DNA from: CAZSDU01 sp964605775
GTDB taxonomy: Bacteria; Bacteroidota; Bacteroidia; Bacteroidales; FEN-979
Length of the DNA: 64,000 nucleotides
Direction of reading: 5' to 3'
Assembly: GCA_964605775.1 (NCBI GenBank)
Contig: CAZSDU010000006.1
Location: 1 to 64,000, forward strand
The notes under the pieces are model-generated. The model was not told the origin of the DNA. It saw only the letters and a list, made by a program, of their open reading frames with translations, and did no database searches. This document shows positions 51,891 to 61,903 of this stretch, piece after piece; position 1 is the stretch's first letter; each line of letters starts with the position of its first letter. The translations under genes were made by a program, and so were the position numbers.

Positions 51891-52642
51891 AACCGGTTAA
51901 ACAAATCCTCATCTTTCATGACCTTCTGAACATTTATGCCATTCATCTCGCCAGAAGGAAAAATATATCTAAACAAATCATTGATCTCACTGTCACCTAC
52001 GAAGAGGTATTTCAGATTAATTGAAAATCCATTATTTTCGTAAAATAGCTCATTGCCCATAGGATCAATGATATAAAATAAATCAGTATTCAATGCCTGA
52101 TGGTCAAGATATTTCGAAGAAAGTGTACCGACAATCTGTGCCGGTTTTATGCTCTGCATTTCCGTAAAAAGGTATTCGCCCATCACAAAACGCTCATCCA
52201 TAAAGTAGTATAATGACTTCATCTTGATTCCGCCCAATAACTCATTGAAACCTATAACTTTGACCCTTGATTCACCCATCCTGGCCGTATTGATGCATTC
52301 GGGATTCCCTTTTTGCCTGACAAGGTTTTTATAGGATGATAAATATTTCACTTCTCCAAACTCAAGTTTTGTTTTGGTAATAAAATGCTCCGCATTCTTC
52401 ATTTTCTTAAAGAAGGGCACAAAATGCATGGTTATTTCATCACGGATACAGTTATTATGAGGATTTCTCAGGTTATGTTCCTTGAAAAATTCAATAAACT
52501 CAAAGCTGAACTTTCCATAGACCAGGATGATATACCATAGGCGAAAAATCGGGAAGACCCTTCTTCTTAGAAAAACGACAGTGATAATAAATATCAATAC
52601 CACAACAAGCGCTATGATAATATTCCTTAGGGTCGGATCCAT
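51887..52642 (-). CDS. Membrane-anchored protein of unknown function
   Basis: About 251 aa from the ATG at 52642, where a strong hydrophobic helix (IIIALVVVLIFIITVVF) begins near residue 9. ATGs at 52708 and 52756 are further upstream and the latter overlaps the acyl-CoA dehydrogenase gene by 26 nt. After the helix the protein is soluble and mixed alpha/beta; no motif or known domain is recognised. It follows the acyl-CoA dehydrogenase on the same strand and ends 4 nt into the clpC gene on the other strand. It may be co-transcribed with the beta-oxidation genes; no link to that pathway can be shown. Confidence 0.65.
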   Translation of the reverse strand: MDPTLRNIIIALVVVLIFIITVVFLRRRVFPIFRLWYIILVYGKFSFEFIEFFKEHNLRNPHNNCIRDEITMHFVPFFKKMKNAEHFITKTKLEFGEVKYLSSYKNLVRQKGNPECINTARMGESRVKVIGFNELLGGIKMKSLYYFMDERFVMGEYLFTEMQSIKPAQIVGTLSSKYLDHQALNTDLFYIIDPMGNELFYENNGFSINLKYLFVGDSEINDLFRYIFPSGEMNGINVQKVMKDEDLFNRF

Positions 52643-52730
52643 GGATGAACTATCTTTTGCAGTTCTGACCAGAAAAATCAAGCCCAGATAAGAATTCAGA
52701 TTAAGCATTGAAAATTTTCTTAATGAAGCA

Positions 52731-54515
52731 TTAAAACTTATATGTATTGTCATCAATCAGTTTATCCGCAATCTTTCTTCTTGATTCTTTAACATTGATT
52801 GCCTGAACTTTTGATAACATATCAATGGCATCATTGACCACAATCATCTCGTTTCCCGTCGAAATGGAATGGATGGCATCATGGGCGGCTTTCTCTATCT
52901 TTCCAGCAGTATCATAGATCAGAACATCCAACATTTCCTTGTATAAAGCAGATGCATCCATTCCTTTGATATGCTCGATCTTTTCCACCCTTAGTAAAAG
53001 TGATTCAGCCACATAAATTCCAATAATGACATCAGAAATATTGTTGAGGACTTCCTGCTCCTGGATAAGTTTCTTGTCGAAATGATGGGATGCGGCATGA
53101 ATGGCCAAGAGAGCAATTCTTTTAAAATTTTTAACGTATGCTTTCTTTTCTTCGAAATATGATTTTGCATTATTGGTCTCAGGTTTGATTTCGCTGATTC
53201 CATGAAAGATTTTTTCTGCCTCTCCAAATAAGTTAAAATCACCTTTCATGGCTCTTTTCATCGCGGTATCAACGACAAGCAGACGATTGATCTCGTTGGT
53301 GCCCTCAAAAATCCGATTGATTCTGGAATCCCTGTATCCACGTTCAACCGGCATCTCCGCTGAATAGCCCATTCCTCCATGAATCTGAACAGCTTCATCG
53401 ATGACGTAATCCAGCACCTCAGAACCATAAACTTTCAGGATGGCAGCTTCAACAGCATAATGACTGATCCCTTCAATACTTGCATGACCTTTTTCCATAC
53501 CTTCAGCTTTATTCTTTTCGATCTGGTCATCGATATCTTTACTTAACCTGTATATGGCTGATTCGAGCGCAAAGGTACGGATTACCTGTTCAGCCAGTTT
53601 ATACTTGATAGCACCAAAAGTTGAAATAAAAACTCCAAACTGTTTACGTTCATTGGCATATTTAACAGAATCGCTGATTGCTTTTTTGGCTGCGCCCAAA
53701 ACATTGGCTCCCAGTTTAATTCTTCCCATATGGAGGATGCTTAATGCAATCCTGAAACCTTCACCTCGATTTCCAATTAAATTTTCAACCGGAACTTTGA
53801 CATCATTGTAAAAAATCTGAGCAGTAGATGATCCTTTTATTCCCATTTTGTGCTCATCCGGGTTGACAATCACACCTGGCAGGCTGCGTTCTACAATAAA
53901 AGCGCTAAGTACCCTGTCTCGTTCAATTTTAGCAAATACGGTTTGAATATCGGCAAAGCCTGCATTGGTAATCCACATTTTCTGTCCATTTAAGAGGTAA
54001 TATTTTCCATCTTCTGATAGAACAGCGGTGGTTTTCCCCGAATTGGCATCGCTTCCTGCACCAGGTTCCGTTAGGCAATAAGCACCCAATAGATCCCCGG
54101 TGGCCAGGCGGGTGACATATTTCTGTCTTTGTTCCTCATTCCCGTAATACATGATCGGAAGTGTGCCGATTCCAGTATGGGCCATGAAAGCAACAGAGAA
54201 AGAATACCCTGCCCCAATGGTCTCAGCAGCAAGCATTTGGGTTACAAACGACTGGCCAAAACCCCCATATTCCTCGGGTAATGAGATACCCATCAGACCC
54301 AGATCACCAGCTTTTTTTAAAATACTTTGCATGAGGTTGATATCAGGAGCATCTATTTTATCGATGACAGGATACACTTCTGTTTCCAGAAAATCCCGAC
54401 AGGTTTGGGCAATCATTCTTTGCTCTTCGTTGAATTCTTCCGGAATAAAAACATCATTGGATGAAATCTCATCAACGAGAAATTCTCCGCTTTTCAGAAC
54501 CTTTCTGTTTTCCAT
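52731..54515 (-). CDS. Acyl-CoA dehydrogenase with C-terminal extension
   Basis: Protein of 594 aa, longer than the 380-aa core. Domains N, middle and C of the ACAD fold are seen: GISLPEEYGGFGQSFV near residue 96, AYCLTEPGAGSDANS near 149, LNGQKMWITNAG near 174, the RIFEGTNEI region near 400 containing the catalytic-type Glu, and a 150-residue helical tail. This is the VLCAD/ACAD9-like layout. It oxidises acyl-CoA to enoyl-CoA and passes electrons to ETF, whose genes lie 2-4 kb upstream in the same operon. It is 29 nt downstream of the EMO-like gene. Confidence 0.93.
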   Translation of the reverse strand: MENRKVLKSGEFLVDEISSNDVFIPEEFNEEQRMIAQTCRDFLETEVYPVIDKIDAPDINLMQSILKKAGDLGLMGISLPEEYGGFGQSFVTQMLAAETIGAGYSFSVAFMAHTGIGTLPIMYYGNEEQRQKYVTRLATGDLLGAYCLTEPGAGSDANSGKTTAVLSEDGKYYLLNGQKMWITNAGFADIQTVFAKIERDRVLSAFIVERSLPGVIVNPDEHKMGIKGSSTAQIFYNDVKVPVENLIGNRGEGFRIALSILHMGRIKLGANVLGAAKKAISDSVKYANERKQFGVFISTFGAIKYKLAEQVIRTFALESAIYRLSKDIDDQIEKNKAEGMEKGHASIEGISHYAVEAAILKVYGSEVLDYVIDEAVQIHGGMGYSAEMPVERGYRDSRINRIFEGTNEINRLLVVDTAMKRAMKGDFNLFGEAEKIFHGISEIKPETNNAKSYFEEKKAYVKNFKRIALLAIHAASHHFDKKLIQEQEVLNNISDVIIGIYVAESLLLRVEKIEHIKGMDASALYKEMLDVLIYDTAGKIEKAAHDAIHSISTGNEMIVVNDAIDMLSKVQAINVKESRRKIADKLIDDNTYKF

Positions 54516-54544
54516 ATTTGCTAAAAAATTAAAATTGTCTGTTT

Positions 54545-56632
54545 CTATAATCCAAGGTTAACGGCTATGATCTCTGCAATATCATAGTTTTTGACCTTTT
54601 CTTCCCTGTTTTTATATTTAATGCCATCTGTTATCATTGTCATGCAGAAAGGACAAGCAGTTGCAATAATGGAAGGGTTTGTTCCCAAAGCTTCTTCTGT
54701 CCGTTCAATGAAGATTTCCTTTTGGCCTTGTTCTGCTTCTTTGAACATCTGTCCTCCACCAGCTCCGCAGCAGAGTGCAAAACTTTTATTTCTCTCCATT
54801 TCAATAAAAGTTCCTGAAAGGGTTTTCAGGATTGATCTCGGTGCCTGATAAATATCATTTGCCCTTCCTAGATAACAAGGATCATGATAAGTGATTGTGT
54901 CTTCGGCAAAAGCATTCTGATCCAGTTTTAGATGACCGGAATCGATGAATTTTACAAGAAATTGCAGATAGTTTTCCACTTCTATTTCCGCTCCGAGGTC
55001 AGGATATTCATTTTTAAAAACATTATAGCAATGCGGGCAAACAGTGATAATTTTTTTAATATCATACGATTCAAAAAGTCTAATGTTCTGCAAGGCCTGC
55101 ATTTGGAAAAGCATCTCGTTTCCTGCGCGGCGTGCCGGATCACCTGTACAGGATTCTTCCCGTCCCAGTACTGCATAACTGACATTAAGAAAAGACAGGA
55201 TTTTTGCAAAAGCAGCGACGACTTTTTTAAACCGGTCATCGAAAGCTCCGGCACAGCCAACCCAGAACAAATACTCAGGTCTTTCTCCACGGCCAAAGAC
55301 ATCCGACATAACAGGCACTGGCACTTTCAGATCTTTGGCCCAGAGTAACCTGTCCTCGGCGGAATATTGCCAGGGAGCTCCGTTATTTTCGATATTGCTG
55401 AAAATTGACTTCAAACCACCGGGAGCTGACCCTTTTTCCATGACAAGATATCTCCGCATATCGAGGATCAGACCAGGATGGTTAATGTTAATCGGACATT
55501 CTTTGGCACATGCATTACATGTTGTACATGCCCATAATTCTTCTTCCGTGATATAATCGAGGACAAGTGCTTTTTGGTCATCGTAATTTTTTCCATTTTT
55601 TCTTAATCCCGGCCCCTTTTCTTTCATCCTGGCCCTCACATCCATCATGATTTTGCGGGGGGAAAGTTTTTTCCCTGTCAGATTGGCCGGGCAAACCGAG
55701 GTACATCTGCCGCATTCGGTGCAGGAAAGGGCATCAAAATAATTTTTCCAGGTTATGTCTTCTGCATCTTTTACCCCAAAGCGCTCGACTTCTGCAGAAA
55801 TATCTGCCGGATCTGCCATTTCAGGATATATCATCAGTTTCACTTCCCTGGTTACTTGGTCCATATTTGAGAGTTTCCCCAGTGGATCGAGTCTGGACAG
55901 AAAAACATTAGGAACAGACATGAATACATGAAAGTGCTTGGAATAAGGCAGCATATTGGCAAAAATAAAAATCAATAGAATGTGCATCCACCAGAAGAAC
56001 TCATAAAGGGAAGATACTTGCAAGCGGGAATGTCCCTGGAAAAATATTGCAAAAAACTGGCTGACAGGATAATACCCTGCAAAATGTCCATCGTTTGCTT
56101 CACTAAGCTTTATATATGCGATATTCATGCCCAGGAGGGAGATCATCAGCAGCAGGATCATCGTGAGTGCAATATTGGCATCAAGATGGGATATCTTTTT
56201 CATCTCAATCCCTTCAAATCTTTTGATATGTAAAAACAGCCTCCGGAAAAGAAAGATTAGAATTGCAATGGACACAAGAAGTCCGAAAATATCACCTAAG
56301 GCGACAATGATGTTATATATATTCCCTAGACCGCTTAATGATTTCTCTTTGCCCAAGAGCCCATCTATAACCATTTCAATACTTCCGAAGAGAATCACAC
56401 AAAATCCCCAGAAAACGAGTGCATGAAAAAAACCGATTACCGGTTTTCGAAAAAGTTTTGTCTGTCCGAAGGCAACCCTAAGCATTAAAAAAAATCGCTT
56501 TCCTATATTTTGCACCGGAAAAGCAGGTCGTGTCAAACGAAAGAAGCCAATAATTCTATTTACAGTGAACCCAAATACACCCAAGGTAATGAGGAGGGTA
56601 ATTGCGAAAACAATTTGTTTGACCATAAGCAT
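54545..56632 (-). CDS. Membrane Fe-S oxidoreductase, ETF:quinone oxidoreductase of the EMO/DUF224 type
   Basis: Protein of 695 aa. The N-terminal part has about five or six membrane helices of the NarI/cytochrome b type. Two [4Fe-4S] ferredoxin motifs follow (CTECGRCTSVCPANLTGK near residue 298 and CTTCNACAKECPININHP near 368). Two CCG domains with CxxGxxxSC-like motifs (VGCAGAFDDRF, VCPHCYNVF and CCGAGGG) form the C-terminus, as in heterodisulfide reductase HdrD. This EMO-type enzyme passes electrons from ETF to menaquinone. Linked etfBA and acyl-CoA dehydrogenase genes support the role. It is close to the end of the ETF gene (3 nt). Confidence 0.9.
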   Translation of the reverse strand: MLMVKQIVFAITLLITLGVFGFTVNRIIGFFRLTRPAFPVQNIGKRFFLMLRVAFGQTKLFRKPVIGFFHALVFWGFCVILFGSIEMVIDGLLGKEKSLSGLGNIYNIIVALGDIFGLLVSIAILIFLFRRLFLHIKRFEGIEMKKISHLDANIALTMILLLMISLLGMNIAYIKLSEANDGHFAGYYPVSQFFAIFFQGHSRLQVSSLYEFFWWMHILLIFIFANMLPYSKHFHVFMSVPNVFLSRLDPLGKLSNMDQVTREVKLMIYPEMADPADISAEVERFGVKDAEDITWKNYFDALSCTECGRCTSVCPANLTGKKLSPRKIMMDVRARMKEKGPGLRKNGKNYDDQKALVLDYITEEELWACTTCNACAKECPININHPGLILDMRRYLVMEKGSAPGGLKSIFSNIENNGAPWQYSAEDRLLWAKDLKVPVPVMSDVFGRGERPEYLFWVGCAGAFDDRFKKVVAAFAKILSFLNVSYAVLGREESCTGDPARRAGNEMLFQMQALQNIRLFESYDIKKIITVCPHCYNVFKNEYPDLGAEIEVENYLQFLVKFIDSGHLKLDQNAFAEDTITYHDPCYLGRANDIYQAPRSILKTLSGTFIEMERNKSFALCCGAGGGQMFKEAEQGQKEIFIERTEEALGTNPSIIATACPFCMTMITDGIKYKNREEKVKNYDIAEIIAVNLGL

Positions 56633-56635
56633 GGG

Positions 56636-57607
56636 CTATTTCATTTTCATTTCTTTCACCGCTTCCACCAATGAGGGTAATATTTTGGAAGCATCGCCGA
56701 CAATACCATATTGTGCAGCCTGGAAGATCGGGGCATCTTTATCCGTATTGATTGCCACAATTATTTTTGAGGCACTTACCCCGGCCAGGTGCTGGGTAGC
56801 GCCTGAAATTCCAATGGCGAAATAAAGATTGGGTGCAATAATCTTTCCCGTCTGGCCAGTATGTTCTCCGTGAGGTCTCCAGCCTTCATCCGATACGGGA
56901 CGTGAACAGGCAGTGGCAGCACCAAGTAAACCCGATAGTTCCTCAAGCGGACCCCAGTTGTCAGGTGATTTCATTCCCCTACCTCCGGAGACTACAATTT
57001 CAGCATCCGTTAAAAGAATTTTTCCTGTTTGCTTTTGTGTCTCCTTAACTTTTGTTTTAATGAGATTGCCTGAAACTGGAATGTTCATTCTTTCATAAGT
57101 CACATCTGCCGGTTTTTCAATTAATTCAAATGAATTCTGTGCCAATGTAATAATCTTGTTTTCGGATTGAATCCGAACGTGAGCATAAGCGTTTCCCGAG
57201 AAGACCTTCTTATTTACGACAAACGGGTCGGTACTTAGCGGCAGTTTACTTACCCCTGAAGCAATTCCAGCCTTCAATTGAACCGACAGTCGGGGGGCAA
57301 GGGCTTTCCCGGTGATATTATTGGAAAGGACCACTACCGAAGCAGATTCTTTTCTGGCCACCTCGGAGATGGCTGAAGTATATGCCTGAGTATCAAAAGT
57401 ATTGTAAATTTCATTATCTAGAGTGAGGACCTTTTTAGCTCCGTAATTCCCTAATTTCTCAAGTTCTGTTTGTTCCACTTTTCCGATCGATAACGCGACA
57501 GGCTCAGTAGAGAGCATCTCAGCAACTTTGGAAGCGTATGAAATCAATTCGAATGAAAGTTTTTTAAACTTCCCATCCCAATTTTCGACAAAGATTAAAA
57601 CTGCCAT
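56636..57607 (-). CDS. etfA: Electron transfer flavoprotein subunit alpha
   Basis: Protein of 323 aa. The C-terminal FAD domain has GGRGMKSPDNW near residue 208, CSRPVSDEGW, HTGQTGKIIAPNLYFAIGISGATQHL and INTDKDAPIFQAAQYGIVGDASKILPSL, the complete ETF-alpha signature. It carries electrons from acyl-CoA dehydrogenases to the membrane EMO enzyme. It lies 23 nt downstream of etfB in the minus-strand operon. Confidence 0.97.
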   Translation of the reverse strand: MAVLIFVENWDGKFKKLSFELISYASKVAEMLSTEPVALSIGKVEQTELEKLGNYGAKKVLTLDNEIYNTFDTQAYTSAISEVARKESASVVVLSNNITGKALAPRLSVQLKAGIASGVSKLPLSTDPFVVNKKVFSGNAYAHVRIQSENKIITLAQNSFELIEKPADVTYERMNIPVSGNLIKTKVKETQKQTGKILLTDAEIVVSGGRGMKSPDNWGPLEELSGLLGAATACSRPVSDEGWRPHGEHTGQTGKIIAPNLYFAIGISGATQHLAGVSASKIIVAINTDKDAPIFQAAQYGIVGDASKILPSLVEAVKEMKMK

Positions 57608-57630
57608 ATTTCGTATTGGTTAATTTTTGA

Positions 57631-58380
57631 TTAAATAATTTTAGCCTCTGTTTGTAGTAATTCTATCAATTGCCGGGGATTTTCAGGATCAATGAACTTG
57701 CAAGACGCCCTGGGTTTTGGCATTTCGAAATCAATGATTTCCGTCAATGGTTCCAGTGGGATAGGTTCAAACACTTTGATGGGTTTTGTTCTGGCCATCA
57801 TGATTCCTCTCATGGCAGCAATTCTGGGTTCTTTGGCAATGCCTTTCTGGACCACTGCAACCATGGGTGATGAAATGTTGATAATTTCTTTTCCCCCATC
57901 AATTTCGCGGGTGATCATAAGTTCCCCATTTTCAATTTCAATATTGGTAACTGAGGATACTGAAGCATATCCAAGCAGTTCAGCCAGGATCCCTCCTACG
58001 TTAGACCCATTGTAATCACTTGATTCTATTCCACACAAAATAAGATTAAAAGGATTTGTTTTGATTACTTCTGCCAGTTGTGCAGCAACGAAAGAAGCAT
58101 CTAGTGGTTCAGCATTGATACGTATCGCATCGTCTGCTCCTATGGCCAATGCTTTTCTTATAGTCGGTTCAGATGCGATGAGACCTACATGTGCGACTGT
58201 CACAGATTGAATTCCCAGGGCAGAATTATCTTTTAATTCCAATGCCCTTGTCAACGACAACTCATCCCATGGATTAATCACCCATTGGATTCCATTAACA
58301 TCAAGGGTTTTATTCTCATGAATGAATTTTACCCGTGTTGTGGTATCGGGAACATGACTAATACAAACCAAAATTCTCAT
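57631..58380 (-). CDS. etfB: Electron transfer flavoprotein subunit beta
   Basis: Protein of 249 aa, typical length. It begins RILVCISHVPDTTTRV and shows WVINPWDELSLTRALELKD near residue 34 and LILCGIESSDYNGSNVGGILAELLGY near 113, with GIMMARTKPIK near 193, the ETF-beta signature region that binds AMP. It forms the heterodimer with EtfA. It is the first gene of an operon etfB-etfA-EMO-acyl-CoA dehydrogenase-unknown, with a TATCTTTG promoter word (58426-58419) ahead of it. Confidence 0.97.
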   Translation of the reverse strand: MRILVCISHVPDTTTRVKFIHENKTLDVNGIQWVINPWDELSLTRALELKDNSALGIQSVTVAHVGLIASEPTIRKALAIGADDAIRINAEPLDASFVAAQLAEVIKTNPFNLILCGIESSDYNGSNVGGILAELLGYASVSSVTNIEIENGELMITREIDGGKEIINISSPMVAVVQKGIAKEPRIAAMRGIMMARTKPIKVFEPIPLEPLTEIIDFEMPKPRASCKFIDPENPRQLIELLQTEAKII

Positions 58381-58418
58381 GGAAATAGATTTTATTTTCA
58401 GTTAAAATTATCGGGTTG

Positions 58419-58426
58419 CAAAGATA
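58419..58426 (-). promoter_or_regulatory. -7 promoter element of the etf operon
   Basis: The minus strand reads TATCTTTG, a full TAnnTTTG match, 39 nt before the etfB ATG and within the spacer after fabI. A -33 TTTG is not seen at the usual distance. It indicates that the etf operon can be transcribed separately from fabI. Confidence 0.6.
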
Positions 58427-58454
58427 CAAGAATTTATAACTGATTGTTCAGCAA

Positions 58455-59285
58455 TCAAGCTTCTTCCTCCAGGCATTTATTATATTGTGTCATGGCTTTG
58501 AGACTCATGGCCATACTTGAAAAACCCCCGTCATGAAAGATGTTTTGCATGGTAATTTTACGACTAAGATCCGATAGGAGAACGATGGAAAAGTCCGCAC
58601 ATTCTTCAGCTGTAGCATTGCCCAAAGGTGACATCCGCTCGGTAAAATCAACCAGCCCGTCAATTCCTTTAATTCCACTGCCCGCCGTAGTTCTTGTAGG
58701 TGATTGGGAAATGGTGTTTATCCTGATTTTTTTTTCACGGCCATAGATATACCCAAAACTTCTGGCAATGGATTCCAGTAATGATTTTGCATCTGCCATA
58801 TCATTATATCCATAAAGTGTTCTTTGTGCAGCGATATATGAAAATGCGAGCACCGAACCCCATTCATTGATGGCATCCAGTTTCTTCGCGACTTGCAGTA
58901 GTTTATGAAACGACAATGCCGAAATATCAATCGTTCTTAGAAAGTAATCATAATCCAGATCATCATACTCTCTATGTTTTCTAACATTCAATGACATCCC
59001 AATAGAGTGCAGAACAAAATCGACTTTTCCGCCCAAGATATCCATTGATTGTTTAAATACTTTTTCCAGGTCGTTGACACTGGTAGCATCGGCTGGAATG
59101 ATTTCCGCATTACAAAGTTTTGCAAGTTCATGAATTTCACCGAATCTTAAGGCAACAGGAGTGTTTGAAAGGGTAAAAACCGCACCTTCTTCATGGGCTC
59201 TTATTGCTGTCTTCCAGGCGATTGACTTATGATCAAGAGCACCAAAAATGATTCCCTTTTTACCTGTCAGGAGATTGTATGCCAT
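58455..59285 (-). CDS. fabI: Enoyl-[acyl-carrier-protein] reductase
   Basis: Protein of 276 aa of the FabI type (SDR fold). It shows the NADH-binding GIIFGALDHKSIAWKTAIRAHEEGA near residue 10, VLHSIGM near 89, the catalytic Tyr-x6-Lys pair in YNDMADAK near 160, and the late RINTISQSPTRTTAGSGI region. It reduces enoyl-ACP in the last step of fatty acid elongation. Its neighbour downstream is the ETF operon for fatty acid oxidation, upstream is recN. It is a triclosan-type target, but no resistance residue can be stated. Confidence 0.95.
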   Translation of the reverse strand: MAYNLLTGKKGIIFGALDHKSIAWKTAIRAHEEGAVFTLSNTPVALRFGEIHELAKLCNAEIIPADATSVNDLEKVFKQSMDILGGKVDFVLHSIGMSLNVRKHREYDDLDYDYFLRTIDISALSFHKLLQVAKKLDAINEWGSVLAFSYIAAQRTLYGYNDMADAKSLLESIARSFGYIYGREKKIRINTISQSPTRTTAGSGIKGIDGLVDFTERMSPLGNATAEECADFSIVLLSDLSRKITMQNIFHDGGFSSMAMSLKAMTQYNKCLEEEA

Positions 59286-59326
59286 GAGATCTTTTTTTAA
59301 AGTAATGATTTAACTAACATTAATAT

Positions 59327-60982
59327 CTAACTATTAAGCAATTCTTTAGCAGTCTGTAAGGCTGCATTTGTCACCTTGTCATTGCTAAGCATTTTAGCTA
59401 TTTCTTCCATGCGTTCTTTGGCTGACAATTGCTTAATATAAGAAGTTGTAAAATCTTGTTTTTCTGTTTTATATACTTTGTAATGCCATTCACCTTTTCC
59501 GGCAATCTGAGGAAGGTGAGTGATGGCTATGACCTGCATATGGCTTGACATTTTTTTCAGAATATCCCCAACCTTCCCAGCAATTTCTCCGGAAACTCCA
59601 ATATCGATTTCGTCAAAAATAATGGTTGGGAGCAGGTTTTTCTGACTGACCATTGATTTAATACAAAGCATCAATCTCGAACGTTCGCCTCCGGAGGCTA
59701 TCTTTGATATTTCATTAGGTTCAACTCCTTTATTGGCACTAAAGAGAAAGTGAATTCTGTCAAGCCCATCTTTGCTTAGCTCAGGCTGAGATTTACATTC
59801 AATGATCAAATTTGCATTGTGCATACCTAATCGGGAAGATAATTTTACCATTTCTTTTTCAAATGCAGGGATTGCTTTTTTTCTGGCCTTGCTTATCATT
59901 TCTGCAGTTTTTAAAAGTCGAGTAGAGATATTCTCAATGGTAGATTTGACACGCTTTATCTTTTCTTCCAAATATTCACCTTCAGATAATTTATTTTCAA
60001 TATTATATTTGATGTTTAAAAGTTCATCAACAGTAGTTACTTTATGCTTCTTTTCAAGTTGATAAATTTGATCCAGACGGGTGGATGTGTTTTCGATTTC
60101 AGCAGGGTTGAAAAAGATCTTGTCATTGATTCTCTCTATGCTTGAAGCAATGTCCTTGATATCGATTAAATTACTTTGCAATCTTTCCTGAATATCTAAA
60201 ATTGCTTCCTGAAAGCTGGAGACGGAATGCAGATGGTGAATGACTTCAGAAAGCCGGGAAAGAACATTAAACTCATCTTGAGCAAGAATTTCAGTGGATT
60301 TGTACAGACCTGATTTGATTTCTTCAGCATGGGTAAGCAGCTGAAGCCTGTGTTCTAATTCATCCTGCTCCCCTATTTTTAGTTCAATGCGGTTCAATTC
60401 ATGGAGTAAAAAGGAGAAATAATCTCTTTCTTCTCTGGCTTTAATATCCTTTTCCTGTAAGAAGTTTAATTCATTTTCGAATTTCTGAAGTTCAAGAAAG
60501 CCGGTTCTGTATTTTGCTACATCTTCCAAATGACCCGTATAACTATCCAGGACAGCCAGTTGAAAATTGGTGTCGTTGAGGGTAATGATTGCATTTTGCG
60601 AATGAATATTCACCAGTCTGTCTCCTAAATCCTTTAACACTGAAAGACCAACTGGTGAATCATTGATAAAAGCCCTTGATTTTCCCTGTGGATTGATTTC
60701 CCTTCGAAGAATGGCAATATTATCCTGATCAAGATCATGGGCAATAAAGAATTCATCAAGGTGATAATTTTCGATATTAAAAGTTCCCTCAATGATACAC
60801 TTAAGGGATTTATTCAGAAGGACATTGCTGTCTGCACGTTGCCCGAGGATTAATGACAATGCCCCCAGGATGATCGATTTTCCTGCTCCCGTTTCTCCTG
60901 TGATCACTGAAAAACCACGGCAGAAATCAATCTCAAGGTCGTGAATTAATGCATAATTTTTGATGGCAAGTTTCTGGAGCAT
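59327..60982 (-). CDS. recN: DNA repair protein RecN
   Basis: Protein of 551 aa, family length. Walker A is VITGETGAGKSIILGAL near residue 28, long coiled-coil arms lie at about 150-390, and the ABC signature ASGGERSRLML and Walker B TIIFDEIDIGVSG near 460 follow. RecN is an SMC-like ATPase that aids double-strand break repair. It is 15 nt after the DUF4835 gene. The order coaBC-DUF4835-recN is common in Bacteroidota. Confidence 0.95.
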   Translation of the reverse strand: MLQKLAIKNYALIHDLEIDFCRGFSVITGETGAGKSIILGALSLILGQRADSNVLLNKSLKCIIEGTFNIENYHLDEFFIAHDLDQDNIAILRREINPQGKSRAFINDSPVGLSVLKDLGDRLVNIHSQNAIITLNDTNFQLAVLDSYTGHLEDVAKYRTGFLELQKFENELNFLQEKDIKAREERDYFSFLLHELNRIELKIGEQDELEHRLQLLTHAEEIKSGLYKSTEILAQDEFNVLSRLSEVIHHLHSVSSFQEAILDIQERLQSNLIDIKDIASSIERINDKIFFNPAEIENTSTRLDQIYQLEKKHKVTTVDELLNIKYNIENKLSEGEYLEEKIKRVKSTIENISTRLLKTAEMISKARKKAIPAFEKEMVKLSSRLGMHNANLIIECKSQPELSKDGLDRIHFLFSANKGVEPNEISKIASGGERSRLMLCIKSMVSQKNLLPTIIFDEIDIGVSGEIAGKVGDILKKMSSHMQVIAITHLPQIAGKGEWHYKVYKTEKQDFTTSYIKQLSAKERMEEIAKMLSNDKVTNAALQTAKELLNS

Positions 60983-60996
60983 AAAAACAATTTATC

Positions 60997-61902
60997 CTAT
61001 TTTGCATCAAGAATTGCCTGATATTTAGAGCTATTGGCAGGATCGATTTCTTTCAACAGATTGGTTACATTCGTTTTTTCCATCGGAGGAACACGCTGGT
61101 CAGAATAAATATTCACAAATTCATCCCTTTTGGCATCAAAAACAAGTTGGAGGGCATATAAGCCCGGTTTGGCATTATAAACTTTCTGGAGCAGATTAAG
61201 ACTTTCTGTCGTATTATTTCTTCCCTGATCAACTTTCTCGTACATCTGATCGAGTCCGAGACGATGAAAAGAATAAGCAAACTCTCTTAAACCGGAATTT
61301 GCCGGATTCATATAACCATTGATCAGCCAGTATCTGTTTTTATCATTTTCATATGCTTTCCATCCAGGTTCCTGGGCATTTTGAGCGGCATTCACCACTT
61401 CCTGAGCTTTTTCAAGGAAAGGAGATCCGCCGTTAAGGGAATACGAATCAAAATAAAGACCCAGTAATACATAGGAATAGTAAGCCATGAGGGAGGTTAA
61501 ATTGGACGTAAAAGTGCCATCTGAATAATCCAGGGGTTGATATTCGACATACCTGAATTGAATTCCTTTGTCAATATAGTTCAGCAGGACAGAGTTATAG
61601 GCTGTATTTAAAACGGGCCGACGTAAAACGACATTTAAATTGGCCCTGAATTCATCAGATCCAAGACGGTCAGTCACTGTCATTAACATTGTGCATTCTA
61701 TTCTTTCTTCGGTTTTAAAATTATAATTGGACCATTTGCGGTTGTTCATGAACTCAAAAAGGGCATTTTGCAAGGTTTCAAAAATCTTTTTATCCGTTCC
61801 TTCAAGCTGGGGAGAGGTCACATTTATTGAACAATTAAATTCCTGGGAATGAAGATCAAGGAAAATCAGCAGAAACGCAAAAACGAATAATAGTTTTTTC
61901 AT
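60997..61902 (-). CDS. DUF4835 family secreted protein
   Basis: About 301 aa from the ATG at 61902; an upstream frame reaches into coaBC. The signal peptide ends near LHSQE (about 20). The mature protein is mixed alpha/beta (FNCSINVTSPQLEGTDKKIF..) and matches DUF4835, a conserved Bacteroidota family of unknown function, possibly in outer-membrane biogenesis given the constant company of coaBC, recN and bamD. It overlaps no gene at this start and is 2 nt from the coaBC stop codon. Confidence 0.85.
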   Translation of the reverse strand: MKKLLFVFAFLLIFLDLHSQEFNCSINVTSPQLEGTDKKIFETLQNALFEFMNNRKWSNYNFKTEERIECTMLMTVTDRLGSDEFRANLNVVLRRPVLNTAYNSVLLNYIDKGIQFRYVEYQPLDYSDGTFTSNLTSLMAYYSYVLLGLYFDSYSLNGGSPFLEKAQEVVNAAQNAQEPGWKAYENDKNRYWLINGYMNPANSGLREFAYSFHRLGLDQMYEKVDQGRNNTTESLNLLQKVYNAKPGLYALQLVFDAKRDEFVNIYSDQRVPPMEKTNVTNLLKEIDPANSSKYQAILDAK

Positions 61903-61903
61903 A

